DNA of 64,000 bases from Nymphaea colorata (Eukaryota > Streptophyta > Magnoliopsida > Nymphaeales > Nymphaeaceae): positions 21,017,354 to 21,081,353 of the forward strand of contig NC_045142.1 of NCBI RefSeq assembly GCF_008831285.2, given 5' to 3'. Below, piece after piece: positions 23,166 through 35,482 of this stretch. The notes beneath the pieces are model-generated. The model ran no database searches. It was not told the DNA's origin and worked only from the letters and a program-made list of their open reading frames with translations. A program made the position numbers and the translations under genes. Numbering within the stretch: position 1 is the stretch's first letter; each line of letters begins with the position of its first letter.

Positions 23166-24178
23166 AATTTTATAATGATTTGTTTCCTTCCATTTTCTTT
23201 CTTGACCTTTTCTTCCCAATTCCTTTCCTTCCCTTTCCATTGTTTTTCCTTTTTATCCTACTTTCTCTCCATCCAAACAGGTGATAGAATAGGTCAACGA
23301 AAAATTATTTAACAACAATAAAAGGTAAGGCCAGATGGGATTGCGTTTGCGTTGCCTCAAGCCTCCCTAAAAGCGACCAGACGTTGAAATGACCTTATAT
23401 AAGAAGTTACATGGGGAAATAGGTCACTACTGTAGTACACTTGTAGCTCCTTTTATCTTGAGAATCAGATCAATCAGAGTGTTGTTAAACCTCTTCACCA
23501 TTCTTTTTATTCCGAAGAAAACATCAGCCATCTTGGTTATGTCATGACAGATTACTCCTCGGTACTGTTGAAAAATGGACCTGAAGGATCCACTACATCC
23601 TGAATCACTTTCCGCTTTCAAACTAAAGTTGCATACTTCAGTTCTTTTGCTAAAGCAGGTCTGAGGAGGAAATATTTATTGGTCAGGCCCTTGGGTCAAA
23701 AATGCCCTAGGCCCGACTCAATATGGGCTAGGTACCTAACTATTCATTTGGTACTCGGCTCACTGCTTACCCTTTTGTACAACCCAATAATTTCAAACAA
23801 TGAGCCCTCTATGAGGCCAACTGTATTTTTGTGTCTTTTTTCTTTGAACTTAGCAGGTTGGCACATTGTTTAATCCATGTTCCATTTCCTACAAAAGTAC
23901 TTGTGAGAATAAAATAAGAATAAAGCAGGTAATTCCATCTCTTTCTCTCTCTCTCTCTCTACATGCAGAGAACTCAAAAGACATGGAGAAGTTACTTTAT
24001 TTTTTTCTTCGACCACACTTTCACTTTCAGCGGTAGGCAAGTCAAAAAAGAGAGGAACCACCCTGCAGACTTGGTGGCAATGACGCAGACGTAGAGGTGG
24101 AATAAAAAGGCTCAATCAAAATACTTATGTGAAGTTCGAAGATTGTGTTTCCCCTAGCAATATGGTGGCATGGAAGAA
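23166..24178. other. Intergenic sequence, no gene recognised; contains repeat unit 23925-24060
   Basis: Only short chance frames occur. The stretch 23925-24060 (TCTCTCT run, CATGCAGAGAACTC, CACACTTTCACTTTCAG) is similar to 24560-24685 and 12935-13060, making three copies in the window. Confidence 0.55.
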
Positions 24179-24179
24179 C

Positions 24180-24275
24180 AGGAATTATGAACCGTGACAA
24201 CAAGAAAAAATCCAAATCTGTTACATCAGAAGCAGTTGACCGTCTTTTTTATATGATTCACCAAGTGCTAAATAT
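24180..24275. repeat. Paralogous empty site of copia element 1
   Basis: AGGAATTATGAA followed by CGTGACAACAAG and AATCTGTTACATCAGAAGC is similar to the sequence left of 16051 joined to that right of 21011, with no insertion between. The left and right flanks of the element are therefore contiguous here. Confidence 0.75.
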
Positions 24276-24420
24276 AACTCTTCAAGCAGAAGAACAAGTT
24301 TCCACAACTTTTCGTCCTTTTTTATGTAGGAATTCTCTTATATCATCGACTTCAACACAAATCAACATCACCACAAAAGCATATAGAAAACTGATATGCT
24401 AACGAAACCACATGTGAAAG

Positions 24421-24685
24421 ATGCCCTGCCTTGGTCGACCAACTTCCCTTCCTTATTTTAAAGCTATTCACAGTACCTACACCATGGTCCTCATGAATCT
24501 TCATGGTCATCGATCATCACTAGCTATTGCCGGAACGAATTCCAATCTTTCTGTTTGCTCTCTCTCCCTCTCTCTAGACATGCATAAGAACTCAAAAGGC
24601 ATGGAGCTGTCACTTTATTTCTTTCTTCCACAACACTTTCACTTTCAGTGGTGGAGAAGTAAAAAAAGAGGGAACCACCTTGTCA
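24421..24685. repeat. Dispersed low-copy repeat, copy 2
   Basis: Closely similar to 12801-13070, the right flank of the Tat LTR. No coding function is apparent; the open frame 24421-24750 is not conserved in the other copy. Confidence 0.65.
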
Positions 24686-24713
24686 TAAAAGAGATAGCAA
24701 TGTCATTGAAAAT

Positions 24714-24785
24714 TATATATATAAATATATATATGTGTGTGTGTTTATAAGTTATGCACACACACACACACATATATATATATTT
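24714..24785. repeat. AT/GT-AC microsatellite forming a near-perfect inverted repeat
   Basis: A TATATATATGTGTGTGTG arm is followed by a short loop and a CACACACACACACATATATA arm, so the strand can fold back on itself. Microsatellite slippage alone can produce this. Confidence 0.85.
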
Positions 24786-25159
24786 TACTTCTGCCACAAA
24801 CAAAAACCAATAGACCTCTTACATTTGTGCTAATAAGTGTTTGAACAAAATGTGAATCCCTTATTGTGTTCATTATAAACACTAATTTGATCTAAATAAT
24901 GTTTAAGTTCAATTACTTTTATAAAAAAATGTTTTTTTCTACTATTCAAATGTGTTTTTTTTTTACTATTCAAATTTTGATGTTATAAGAGCCATTCCTT
25001 TATTATGGTATATTAATAAAATAAAAAATAACTAACTTAATATATGTTTATCACCAAATATATTTTAAGATACTGATAAATTACAAAGAAAAAAGGAATT
25101 TTAATAGGCGTGGCTTTGTCCCTTACCTAAGTGGTATGGTTTTTGTCAACTTATATGTA

Positions 25160-25214
25160 TAATTATATATATGCACACACACACACACACACACGAGAGA
25201 GAGAGAGAGAGAGA
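25160..25214. repeat. Compound AT-CA-GA microsatellite
   Basis: TATATATATG is followed by an (AC) run and an (AG) run, next to the LINE tail relic. Confidence 0.9.
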
Positions 25215-25510
25215 GCTTGTATTAAATGAAACTAAAAACATCCAAAGAGTAATGGATGCCAAAGTACAACCTAAAAAAAGGACTAAACATGAGAAGAAGT
25301 GAGGAACCAATCCGACAGCCAAAAAGCCTTCACGATAGCTAAAAAGCTCTGCTTGGAGGGTATGCAATGAATGGTGGAAATCAAAACGTGCGTTATGAAA
25401 GAAGACTTCATTGCGAATTTTCCAAATCTTTCACTAGAAGATACATAACCATGTGTGCCAAAGAAGTTGTCGTCACTTAGACTTGCGAAGAAGGGCCAGC
25501 GGTCCAAGTA
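25215..25510 (-). pseudogene. C-terminal relic of a non-LTR retrotransposon (LINE) ORF2
   Basis: On the minus strand the translation contains WLCIF, a stop, then KIWKIRNEVFFHNARFD, the pattern of the zf-RVT region near the C-terminus of plant L1-like ORF2 proteins (W..WKIW..RNE..F). Frames are broken. The match is short, so another origin cannot be excluded. The sequence 25515-25960 further along has no recognised pattern. Confidence 0.45.
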
Positions 25511-25514
25511 GAAG

Positions 25515-28071
25515 ATCAGTAAAAGATGGCAGATCGATATACAACTTCAGTAAAAGGAATCAGGCATTTGCTTCTTGTTAACAAATACAGCACGGCTCTA
25601 TGTTACAGAAATTTCTGAATAGTGTACTATTGGTTAGCAAACTAACCAAAATATCTTAATTGCCACGTTATTTTCTCAAAAAAGAAGGTCATTCTGCTGG
25701 ACCAGAAACCCCAGAGGAGGATTTGGTGATGGATACGAAAGAGATGCATGGCCTCCACTACATCAACTAAACTGCAGACAAGCCACCACCAACAACAATC
25801 AAAGTCTATAGGGCCAACTAACTTGAAGACAAACAAGGCCAGGAGAAAGAGAAAGGATGTATTGTCGTTCCTTTTTCTTTCTCCTCTTTTTTGCTTCTAT
25901 TGTCGTTTCTTTGCTGTCCAGTGGCTGAGCACATTGCTCTCAAATGATAACCTTGCTTAGATTATCTTACAATCGAGTTATCATGCTCTAAGTGTAACAT
26001 ATATAGTCTTCCATTACGTAACATTTTATTCAAGTATAATAATGTAATTGGTCTGCATGCCCCTCCTGCAGCAACTACTTGTGATATCAAGTAGGTAATT
26101 TTTTGCTGGGAAACTGCTAAGGAAGCCCCTTGCTTTATTGAAATATCAAATAAGTAATTAAATAAATAGTGAAAGTAATTAATCCACTGTCTATGTCACT
26201 AATTTCTAGACACCAGCTAGCATTGTAAACATTTTGTGAGGGGAGTATGTTGTAAGAAGGGCTGTAGCGGAGCTAAGGGTGGGTTGGTGTGCATCACATT
26301 TTTCAATACCAGTTAGTCAAAAAATATATTGTGATAAATCCAAATATAAATCTTTGGAGATCCTAGAATTGGCTCAATAGCCTGCTAACTTGGATTAACC
26401 ACAACTAAGCTGATCTACTCCATTTAAAGCAATCTAAAAACCAAACCAACCAACCCCAGTATTCAGTCTTGACACCAGCTAATTTTGTAACTTTTTACCA
26501 GTTAGTCAAAAATTATATTGTCATAAAGCTGGACTCAGTTCCAATCACATCATAGTGCCCACATGGCCACTTTCAAACTCAGGTCAGCGACTCTAGTGAT
26601 GTTCACTCAAAAATTTTGGTACTGCCACTAAATAAGAGGTTGAGGTTAGAAGTTAACGTGTTAGCGTGAGCTTATCCATTTGATGTTTCTCATATGCCTT
26701 CTATGGGGGCAAATTCCCATCCTGATCTCTTTCTTGGGAACATAAAATAACATATATTGATATCAAGTTGCATGCATAAGGTTGTACACACAAATATATA
26801 CCAAAGAGAAAAAAAGGGGGTTGGGGTATTTTTGAAATTTTTTTTATAAAGAAGTGTATATTTTGGAATTTTTACTTGTTCATAACTCTTTTTGTCATAA
26901 AGTCCTTTTTTTCACTTAGACACGGTATTTTGGTTGTTACACACCGCTATGCACAATTTTTCATGCATAGAGGTGTAAGCATAACCAGTCCCGACCATAT
27001 AAAACTTTAATTTTAGATGAGCAGGATGTCACTCACAATTTGAGTGAAAACGATCAACTAGCATAGTGATTCCACCCTAGTTGCACTAGTATAGCACCCA
27101 AACGATCAAATTGGAAACTCATTGCCCTCAAATGATAACCTTGCTTTATTGAGATATCAAATAAATAAGTTAATCCACTGTCTATGTCACTAATTTCTAG
27201 AGACCAGCCAATATTGCAACATTTTACCAGTTAGTGCCCACACGAGCAACTGATGATCAGTCAAAAAAATTGGTACTGCCACTAAGATGAGGTTGAGGTT
27301 ACAAGTAGTGAGAAATCAATTTTCTCAAAGAACATGGCATCTTTCCTGCTTGGTGGGCCATTACAGATCCTTTGATGGGTTTTTCATGTGATCCGATCAG
27401 GTCGACTGAAAACTGGATTGGCCGGGTCATTCCTGAATATTCAAGGGATTCAAATAAAAGTCAAGAAGAATGAGGAGGGAAGGGTGGTGGAGGAGGAGAA
27501 ACTAAACTTTAACCACCAGCATTGTCATGGGATGTTGCTTGTTGGTTTCTTCAATCGATGCTGCTTGAGTTTTTGACACTTACGGTCAATGGCGAAGCTG
27601 CCAATTGGTAACATATGTTTTACATGATTAAGAAAAATCTTAATACAATAAATTATCAGACACTTCATTATTTTGTCATCTAGCTAGCTGTAGCTAGTTC
27701 CACCTCCAACCATGGTCAGTCGCAGCTAGAGTTAGAAATGTTGGACTTAGGGGCACTAATTTAAAGAATCTCATACCTATAGGGTCACTGATGTATATAA
27801 AGAAGCAAGTAGTTGAAAGCATAAAGTTTATAGGACCATGTGGGCAACTGCCAAAACGAGCCCACGTATGACTCCACCAAAGGCTCTAACCCCATTCCAA
27901 TTTTTTGTACTTCCATGCATTTCATGGACCAGAAAATCAAAATTGGGTTCGCATAAAATTTTCAAACAAAATTTGAATTCACACTGACAAATGCACATTT
28001 AAAATAAATAGCAAATTAACCAGATTACTTGTTAGATGATTGAATGCATAGGAGTTGCCAATTGCCATCAA
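25515..28071. other. Repeat-rich intergenic sequence, no gene recognised
   Basis: Segments are duplicated: 26080-26235 is similar to the sequence after the assembly gap (63856-64000); 27130-27310 repeats parts of 26100-26650 (shared CACTGTCTATGTCACTAATT and TTGGTACTGCCACTAA). Short frames such as 27388-27576 and 25748-25960 show no family pattern. Confidence 0.6.
26080..26235. repeat. Dispersed repeat, also at 63856-64000
   Basis: TGTGATATCAAGTAGGTAAT and CTGTCTATGTCACTAATTTC occur in both places with small indels. A third partial copy lies at about 27130-27235. Confidence 0.8.
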
Positions 28072-29570
28072 ATGAAGTTTGATAGTTGGAATGTTAGAGG
28101 GCTTGCTAATCTAACAACCTAGAGAGATTTTGGCAAATGGATGAGATCTCATCAACTTGAGATCGTTTTCATGTTTCGATATCATGTTGATTGCGGACAA
28201 CTTCAGATCTTTTTGCAATCACTACAAGGAGTTTTCCTTTGAATCTAATATTGATACAAATCTTAATTGGGCCATAGTTGTCTGTGCTTAGAGACAGGCT
28301 GATTTAGATTGACTAGTTGCAAATTTAATAAATTTTAGATGGATTGTTTGTTTATTCATAACACTTCCAATCTCAACTTTGATACAATAGGGATGTATCT
28401 TCACCCTGACTTTAGAATTCACAAAGACCAATTGGTTATGTTAGATATCGTTATTGCCAATAAACAAAAGTTAGTATTATCATGAAACATTTTAATTCAG
28501 TTTGTAAGGAGTCTGAAAAATGGGCCTTCCTCTGCTAGACAAGCTTGTTTAGCATTCAGTGGATTCATTCAAGATGCTGGACTAAGGGAGATTGTGGACA
28601 GAAACAGAGAATTCACTTGAACCAATCTCTGCAGCCCGACAGTGCTGGTTCCAAGCAAATTAGATAGATATTTTTTGCAAATTATTGGATTGAGCAAGTT
28701 GGATGTTGCGGGCAGCTTTTGGTAGAACCAAGAAGTTCTTCAGACCACTCAGCGCTTCTCTTTTACATGTAAATTAAATATCTTTAAAACCGCATGCAGA
28801 AGAAGACAAAGATTTAACTACTTCCTTTAGTAAGAGTGTTAACCTAGTTGTAAGGTCATTATTACAAGATCATGGAGAGTGGAGTGTAGACGATGCATAA
28901 TGCTTAAACTTCTGGCAAAACGGAATAAAGTAATTGGAGTAAATATAGAACCGACAAAGTTGATACCAGAACTATTCAAAAGGATCTTATTGAAATTTAT
29001 AAGAGGCAAGACATTGGCTCTCATAACTGGTCCACTTCTGAAAATCATATTAGAAGTTTTCTTGCGGATGCTCTCTGAGATGAAGAAATTTATTGGAAAA
29101 AATAAGTTAGGTTATCATGGCTAAAAGAAGGGGATAATAACAGCAAACTATTTCATGCTATGTTGAAGAAAATGTCCAAAAAAATTGACTCTTGCACATG
29201 AAGATGGATGATGGGGAGTTTTATGAGGAGGATAAAATTCTTTCAGCAGGTACTTCTTATTTTTAAAGATTTTTTACCAGTGACAACTCAACAAAAATGA
29301 TTATGGATCAGCTTGCTGTTGGCCACTGCATATTTATAAAAGAAAACTTAACGGACAAAAGTCCCATTTCAAATGAGGAAGTGTAATAGGCTGTTATGGG
29401 TGCCAACTCCAATAGTGCACCAGGTCTGGATGGGTTTCTGAATTCGTTCTTTCAATATAATTCGGACATGGTAAAGACTAATATCACTATCGCAATTACA
29501 GATTTTTTTTAGAAAGGAAAGTTTGTTAAGAAACTAGGCAGAAATCATATAATCTTAATTCTTACAGGTT
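28072..29570 (+). pseudogene. L1-like LINE ORF2 relic (endonuclease to start of RT)
   Basis: ORF2 of plant L1-like elements encodes an endonuclease and a reverse transcriptase used for target-primed insertion. The start MKFDSWNVRGLAN at 28072 is the typical beginning of the endonuclease. Near 29085-29190 the pattern YWKK, SWLKEGDNNSKLFHAMLKK is the conserved linker before RT, and SAPGLDGFLNSFF near 29410 is the first RT block. The rest of RT is missing beyond about 29570. Stops and frameshifts occur throughout. The endonuclease middle part is hardly recognisable and may be partly deleted. Confidence 0.75.
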
Positions 29571-30499
29571 GGGGCCATACTTGAAAAGAACTCCACCCAG
29601 CTGTTGTTTCCATTGGTGGGATCGAAGGAGGCATCAGCAGACGCCGATTTTCCTGTATTTGCCATCTTGGGTGTGCTCAATTTGACGGCGAGGAAGAAGA
29701 GAGGGAATCAGATGGATTCATTGGAATTTCTTTCCACCCATGAAACCAATTTCAAATCCGAAACTTCGCAGGTTTCTCCAACCGGCTGGCCTTCCTCTTT
29801 CCCACCAATCAAGGTCAGAGAACCCTAGATTTCTCACAGTAAACGGAGAGCGAAAGAGAGAAGATGGTCGCTCGCCTGTAGATGGGCCGACTCTAGATCA
29901 GCAGCCGGATATTCTCCTCGCGAGAAAATGAAGCAAAATGTTTTCTTGACACGAAACACATAGAAAATATAGTCGTTATTATGACAATTAGATTTAGTGC
30001 AATATATTTTTTTGATAGAAAAATTCGTAAGTGTGCAAGAGAAAACTATCTACTAACATGGAAAACTAATAAAGCATCATCGTATTTCAACTAGTATAAA
30101 ACCATAAATATATGTTATTTTCAGAGATAATTAAGTAAATAACTGTGATATCTTGGGAAAGAGTTATTGGACAAGAACCAATAAAACAACAATTTCTAAG
30201 GGTCATGAAAAAAGTCTCTCTTATTTTTTACCATGTGCACCAAACACAATTAAATTTACCCTGCAAAAAACTACTATGTGCATCAAACACAGTTAATTTT
30301 ACCCTACAAAAAACTTCCTTGCAATCAAATAGGGCGTCAAATCGGAAGAGGCTTAAATTTCATCCTGTATATTTTCCTAGAAAAAATTTCCATGGTAAAT
30401 TTACCATGTTAAATTCTTCTCTGCAATCAAACGGGCCTAAAGGACAGAAGGATGGGTAGAGTAATGGAAATAGGGAGTGAACCAGGCGGACTCTCTGCA
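29571..30499. other. Intergenic sequence, no gene recognised; small tandem duplication at 30233-30318
   Basis: Bases 29571-29935 are GC-richer with short open frames (29604-29828, 29740-29931) but no known pattern. At 30233 and 30276 a 43-bp unit starting ATGTGCAYCAAACACA occurs twice in tandem. Confidence 0.5.
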
Positions 30500-33240
30500 G
30501 TGAACAATCACAGCAATCATAAGGCTTTCTTTTCATCACGTTTCCGACAAGTGACGGAAGAGTTTTGGCTTGCACGTTTGGGACATCCTCAATCTGTTGT
30601 TCGCCTTTTTTTCAAAAACCAGAAATATATTGATATTTTACCTAATATTTCTCTCTCGGTTTGTGCTAGTTGCCAAATGGGAAAATCTTGTGAATTGCCT
30701 TTTATTGAAAAAGACGATACTGTTTCATTCCCACTAAAAAAAATTCACAGTGATGTTTGGGGACAGGCACCAGTTATATCTCGAGAACAATATCGGTTTT
30801 ATGCTCTAATGGTTGATGGCAATAGCCATTTCACATGGTTTTACCCTCTAAGACACAAATCTAATTTTTTTTATGCCTTTGTTCATTTTCACAAAATGGT
30901 TGAGCGCCAATTTGACAGTAAAATAAAAATTTTCCAAAGTGATGAAGGTGGTGAATATACAAGCTCCTGCTTCGTATTATATCTCGACAACCTTAAAATT
31001 AAACGGCAATATTCCTGCCCCAAAACACCCAAGCAAAATGGCAAAGCAAAGCACAAGCATCGCTCTATCACTGAATCGGGTCTAATGTTGCTCTTTCAAT
31101 CAAATGCACCAAAGAGATTTTGGATTGATGCATTCTCAGCAGCTGTCTTTCTTATGAACAGGCTTCCCACCTCAACATTGTCTATGCAGTCACCTTTCTC
31201 TATATTGTTTAAAAGGATTTCTGATTATTCCAGCATGCATATCTTTGGCAGCAGGTGCTTCCCTTATTTGAGAGGATATGTTCAAAACAAATTTGACCCT
31301 AAATCTGTTCCTTGTATATTTATTGGATATAACACGTTTCATAGGGTTACAAATATTTCAAACCAAATTCCAGACGTCTATACATATCCAGGCATGTCCT
31401 CTTTGATGAAAACCCATTCCCTTTCAAAAATCCATCTTCTCTCTATAAGGATGATGTCATGGATAGTGATTTTATATCCTTTGTTGATATCGGGACTTCA
31501 AGTGATAGAACCATGCTAACTTCCGATCACCCGTAATCTGGTTCCAGCCCTACACCAGATTCATGTCTAAATGTCTATGACGATCTTCAATAAAGCATGC
31601 CACATGATAGATCTATTGATACAAATATTCATCCAGCCGATCCACCTGATCCAATGCCAAACTCTCCATCAAGCTTACATAGTTCAGAAACTACAAGTGA
31701 CACCAGTCTTCCATCAACCTATATGGGAACTCGAACCATAGTAACAAGATCTGTAGCTAGATCAACGTCTCTAGGAAACCAAACGATGATAAATACAGCT
31801 ACAGTAGGCATTCACAAACCTAATCCTAAATATGCCAACATTCATACCATGGAAGAAGAAATGACTGCATTCAGATCTAATAATATATGGGATTTAGTTC
31901 CAAGAGAACCTTACGTGAACGTCGTTGGATCAAAATGGGTTTTCAAATCCAAACCCAAAGCATATGGAAGTCTTGATCATTTAAAGGCATGCCTAGTTGC
32001 TAGGGGTTTCACTCAAGTAGAAGGGATCAATTACCAAGAGGCTTTCTCTCCCATCATTCGACCAAGTACTATATGACTTGTACTTTCTATTGCTATCATC
32101 TTCAAATGGAACATCAAACAATTAGATCTAAAAAATGCTTTCCTACATGGATTGCTTCATGAAACGGTTTATATGTCTCAACCACCGGGGTTTGTAGATC
32201 CTCTTCTACTGCATCATGTTTGTCATCTTCGAAAGGCACTATATGGCTAAAGCAAGCGTCTAGAGCTTGGTTTCATGGATAGTAATTCACTGAAAGAGCC
32301 ATGTTCACATTTCATGAAAATGGCCATTGTCTTATTATTTTAATTTACGTCGACAATGTGGTTCTTACAGGCAGCTCTTCTAACTTAATCCAGAATTTTA
32401 TCTCCAGGCTTGAAGTCAAAGTTCTAGTGAAAGATATGGGGCAACTAAGTTATTTTCTTTGGATCGAAGCCTTGCATACCTACGATGGTCAATTTCTCAC
32501 TCAAACGAAATATGCTTAGGACATTTTGGAAAGAGCTCAAATGCTTGATTGCAAAACTATGAACACCCCTATGGCAGCCAAGCTAGCTCTTCTAGGTACT
32601 TCACCTTTTTCATATCCAACTCTTCATCGTGCTATAGTTGGAGCATTACAATACTTGACAATCACTCGACTAGATATAACTTTTTCAGTGAATTTTATCA
32701 CCCAATTTATGCAAAATTGAACTCAAGCTCACTTTCAAATTGCCAAGCGTATTCTCTGATATATCAAAGGAACTACCGACTATGGCATTCATATCCTCTC
32801 TCAAAGCACCATGGATCTATATGCCTCTCAGATGCGGATTGGGCTGGATGCCATCTCATCAGAAGATCCATGATAGGGTACTGTACTTTCCTAGGAGCTA
32901 ACTATATTTCCTGGAGTGCAGAAAAGCAATCCACTGTTGCTTGATCCAGTGCGGAGGCTGAATATCGCTCCATGGCATCAATAGCTATAGAATTGACTTG
33001 GCTCCTTCAAAACCCTCCATAACGAAAAATCCAGTTTTTCACAATCGGTCAAAACATATTCAGATTGATTATCATTATGTGCGCGAAATGACCAGTTCAG
33101 GGTGCCTGACCACTAGATACGTCAATTCTTCTAGTCAAATTGTAGACATATTCACCAAAGCCTTGGGGAAAGATCAATTTTTTGACTTACAACACAAACT
33201 CAACGTCATAAGCCATTCCCGTTTACGGGGGCGTATTTAA
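30500..33240 (+). pseudogene. pol: Ty1/copia pol relic (element 2), no LTRs
   Basis: The relic starts at the GAG-pre-integrase domain (WLARLGHPQ, CASCQMGKSCELPF). Integrase follows in an open frame to 31519, with D in HSDVWG and D in QSDEGGEY, but PKQNGKAKHKHRSI has Lys where the catalytic Glu is expected. RT begins near 31900 (VGSKWVFKSKP, LVARGFTQVEG), continues [15 protein letters not shown], and its catalytic box reads YVDN in place of YVDD (32346-32357). RNase H shows [22 protein letters not shown] and IQIDYHYVRE, ending at 33240. Gag, protease and both LTRs are absent, so it is truncated at the 5' end; stops at several places confirm decay. Confidence 0.88.
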
Positions 33241-33707
33241 GAAAACTATTCAAATCTAGCTCACGACAATCATGACAAATCAAGCCAACAAGGAAGTTTT
33301 CAATCAAATAATGTAATACCCAAATCAACTGCAACATTCAGCTATGGCATCGATAGCTGCAAGGAACAAAATGGAAGTTTTCACTCAAATGCTGAAACAC
33401 CCAACACAACTACAATCTTAAAAATATCTTATGTTCATTCTACCATGATTTTACACTCTTCCATTCGGATGGTACCTGGTGGCTCAGCCTGATCAGTTAC
33501 CTCTACTAGGATTAGACTCAAATGAGAATTTAGAATAAGATGTTTGTAAGATAAACGCAGGTGAACTCTCACAAGCAAACCTTAGGCAGGCAATGTTATG
33601 AAAAACTCAGGCTACTGAACAACATAACTGAGACTGGATTCTGGGTCTTCAATTGAACAAGGATAAGCAGCTACCCATTTTTTTTGGATAACAGGTCTGT
33701 TTTTAGT
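33241..33707. other. Intergenic sequence after copia element 2
   Basis: I looked for the expected 3' LTR directly after the RNase H end and did not find a clear TG start or a second copy in the window. No coding pattern is seen. Confidence 0.4.
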
Positions 33708-33715
33708 GTTTCAAT
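33708..33715 (+). repeat. 8-bp target-site duplication GTTTCAAT, left copy
   Basis: GTTTCAAT directly precedes the MITE and is repeated at 33800-33807. Confidence 0.88.
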
Positions 33716-33799
33716 CTATGTCACATGGGTACGGGTACGATAAGGGTACGGGTACGCGGACACGGCAATTTTCAAAATTTTAAGATACGTGTGACATAG
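33716..33799. mobile_element. 84-bp hAT-type MITE
   Basis: The element has perfect 10-bp terminal inverted repeats, CTATGTCACA (33716-33725) and TGTGACATAG (33790-33799), and is flanked by the perfect 8-bp direct repeat GTTTCAAT. An 8-bp duplication with short terminal inverted repeats is the hallmark of hAT-superfamily transposition. The interior has several GGGTACG units (33727-33757). It encodes nothing and would depend on a transposase elsewhere. Confidence 0.88.
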
Positions 33800-33807
33800 G
33801 TTTCAAT
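33800..33807 (+). repeat. 8-bp target-site duplication GTTTCAAT, right copy
   Basis: Identical to 33708-33715. Confidence 0.88.
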
Positions 33808-34149
33808 GTAATGTTTCTGCTGTGCTTCAACTTGCATATCGGTGCTTCCTCCCTCTTCTCTCTGTCTTTTTAATAACACAATGGATTGATGCCATGGGCA
33901 CTCTCAAACAAAGTTCCCATTTCATCTCTTTGTTGGCTAACCACAAGACCATTTTGCACTTTAGGTACACATATGGTTCCAGATCTCGTTTCTTTTTCAA
34001 CTTTAACACTCTTCATATTCTCGTCTCACTGCCTTTGGTGATACTAAGTTAATCAAGAAAAATTATCATTAGGCTTGAAAGCAAGTTAAACCACTTAGTG
34101 AGTGACTCTTTTAAAATCAATGCTAAAATACATTCTAATGCTTCAGTGT
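33808..34149. other. Short intergenic stretch, no gene recognised
   Basis: Open frames on both strands over 33822-34052 have no family pattern and lie between the MITE and copia element 3. Confidence 0.4.
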
Positions 34150-35480
34150 CTATTGTTTTTGCCTAATCCAAGCAAGGATCAAGCTCATGTTCTAACCATG
34201 GATGAATACAATAAGTTAAAACAACTTCTTAAAGATCAAACTGCTCTTGTGCCACACCCGCCCAATGGTCAATCTCATTTTTCAGGTATGATATATTCAC
34301 AATCCAGCACATGGATCATTGACAGTGGTGCCTCTGACCACATGTCATCGTCCCTTAATTTTCTGTCTAATGTTATTGTCTTACAATCACCTTATCCCAT
34401 AAACTACCAAATGGAACTGTGGTACATGCTACCCATATTGGTGAAGCCTCTCTACAACTTTCTTTGATACTAAAAAATGTTTACTATATTCCAAATTATT
34501 CAATCCTGTATCAGTGAGTAAACTTGTTTCACTTACTAAATGTCAAGTCATCTTTGGTTCCAATGGTTTTTCGTTGCAGGACCTGAATTCTAGGACGATG
34601 ATTGGACTGGGTAGTTTGAGAGATGGCCTGTTCGTATTTAAGATCTCTGATCCTTCACATCAATCATTGGCAATGAACTGTAGTCTCAAGTGAACAGATA
34701 TATGGCATCTTAGACTTCGGCATCCATCACAAGCCATGAATTATCTATTTTCTCAGCAAGAATCTAGCATTAAAATGAAAACATTTTATTGTGACAAATG
34801 CAAACTAACAAAACGGTCTAAATTACCTTTTAATGAAAGTGTCTCTTGTTCAAATAATCCATTTGAGTTGTTGCATTGGGATATTTGGGGCCATATTCCC
34901 AAGCCTTATTTTCTGGAGCACACTATTTTAATACCTTAGTTGATGACTATACTAGAGTAGTATTTGATGTGATTTAAGCATGAAACTACTCATCTATTAA
35001 AAGATTTTATCAATATGATAGAAAGGCAATATAAAGCTGAGGTTAAAATTGTTAAAACTTATAATGGAGTCGATTTTTTTAAGGGAGATGAATGATTTTT
35101 TTCATGAAAAAAGCATTGTTCATCAACACACATGTGTTTATACACCACAACAAAATGGTGTAGTTGAAAGAAAACACCATCACATTTTAGATGTGGCTGG
35201 AGCCCTTAAATTCCAATCTGGTTTGCCTTGGCATTTTTGGGACCAGTGTGTATTGACAGCTGTGTATTTAATCAATCGAACTCCAACAAGTGGTTTACAA
35301 AACAAAACTCCTTATGAAAAATTATTCAAAAAAAAAAACCCAAGTATTGTCATCTATTGTCTTTGATTGTTTGTGTTTTGCAAAAGAACCAAATGCCAAA
35401 TCTAAATTTGACCAAAGATCACGCAGATGTTTTTTTTTTAGGCTATACATTTGGTCAAAAATCATATATATATATATATA
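34150..35480 (+). pseudogene. pol: Ty1/copia relic (element 3): gag end, protease, integrase
   Basis: The C-terminal gag end (MDEYNKLKQLL) is followed by the protease site WIIDSGASDHMS at about 34315-34350, intact in its DSGA core. GAG-pre-integrase has DIWHLRLRHPSQA near 34700 and CDKCKLTKRSKLPF. Integrase shows LLHWDIWG near 34870, then KTYNGVDFF near 35060, with Tyr where the second catalytic Asp is expected, then [12 protein letters not shown] near 35145 with the Glu intact. It ends about 35480 in an AT microsatellite (35463-35482). RT, RNase H and LTRs are absent. Several frameshifts occur. Confidence 0.85.
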
Positions 35481-35482
35481 TC

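Noticed and set aside
33241-33620. Possible 3' LTR after copia element 2
   Set aside because: No clear TG start, no matching copy and no target duplication could be found.
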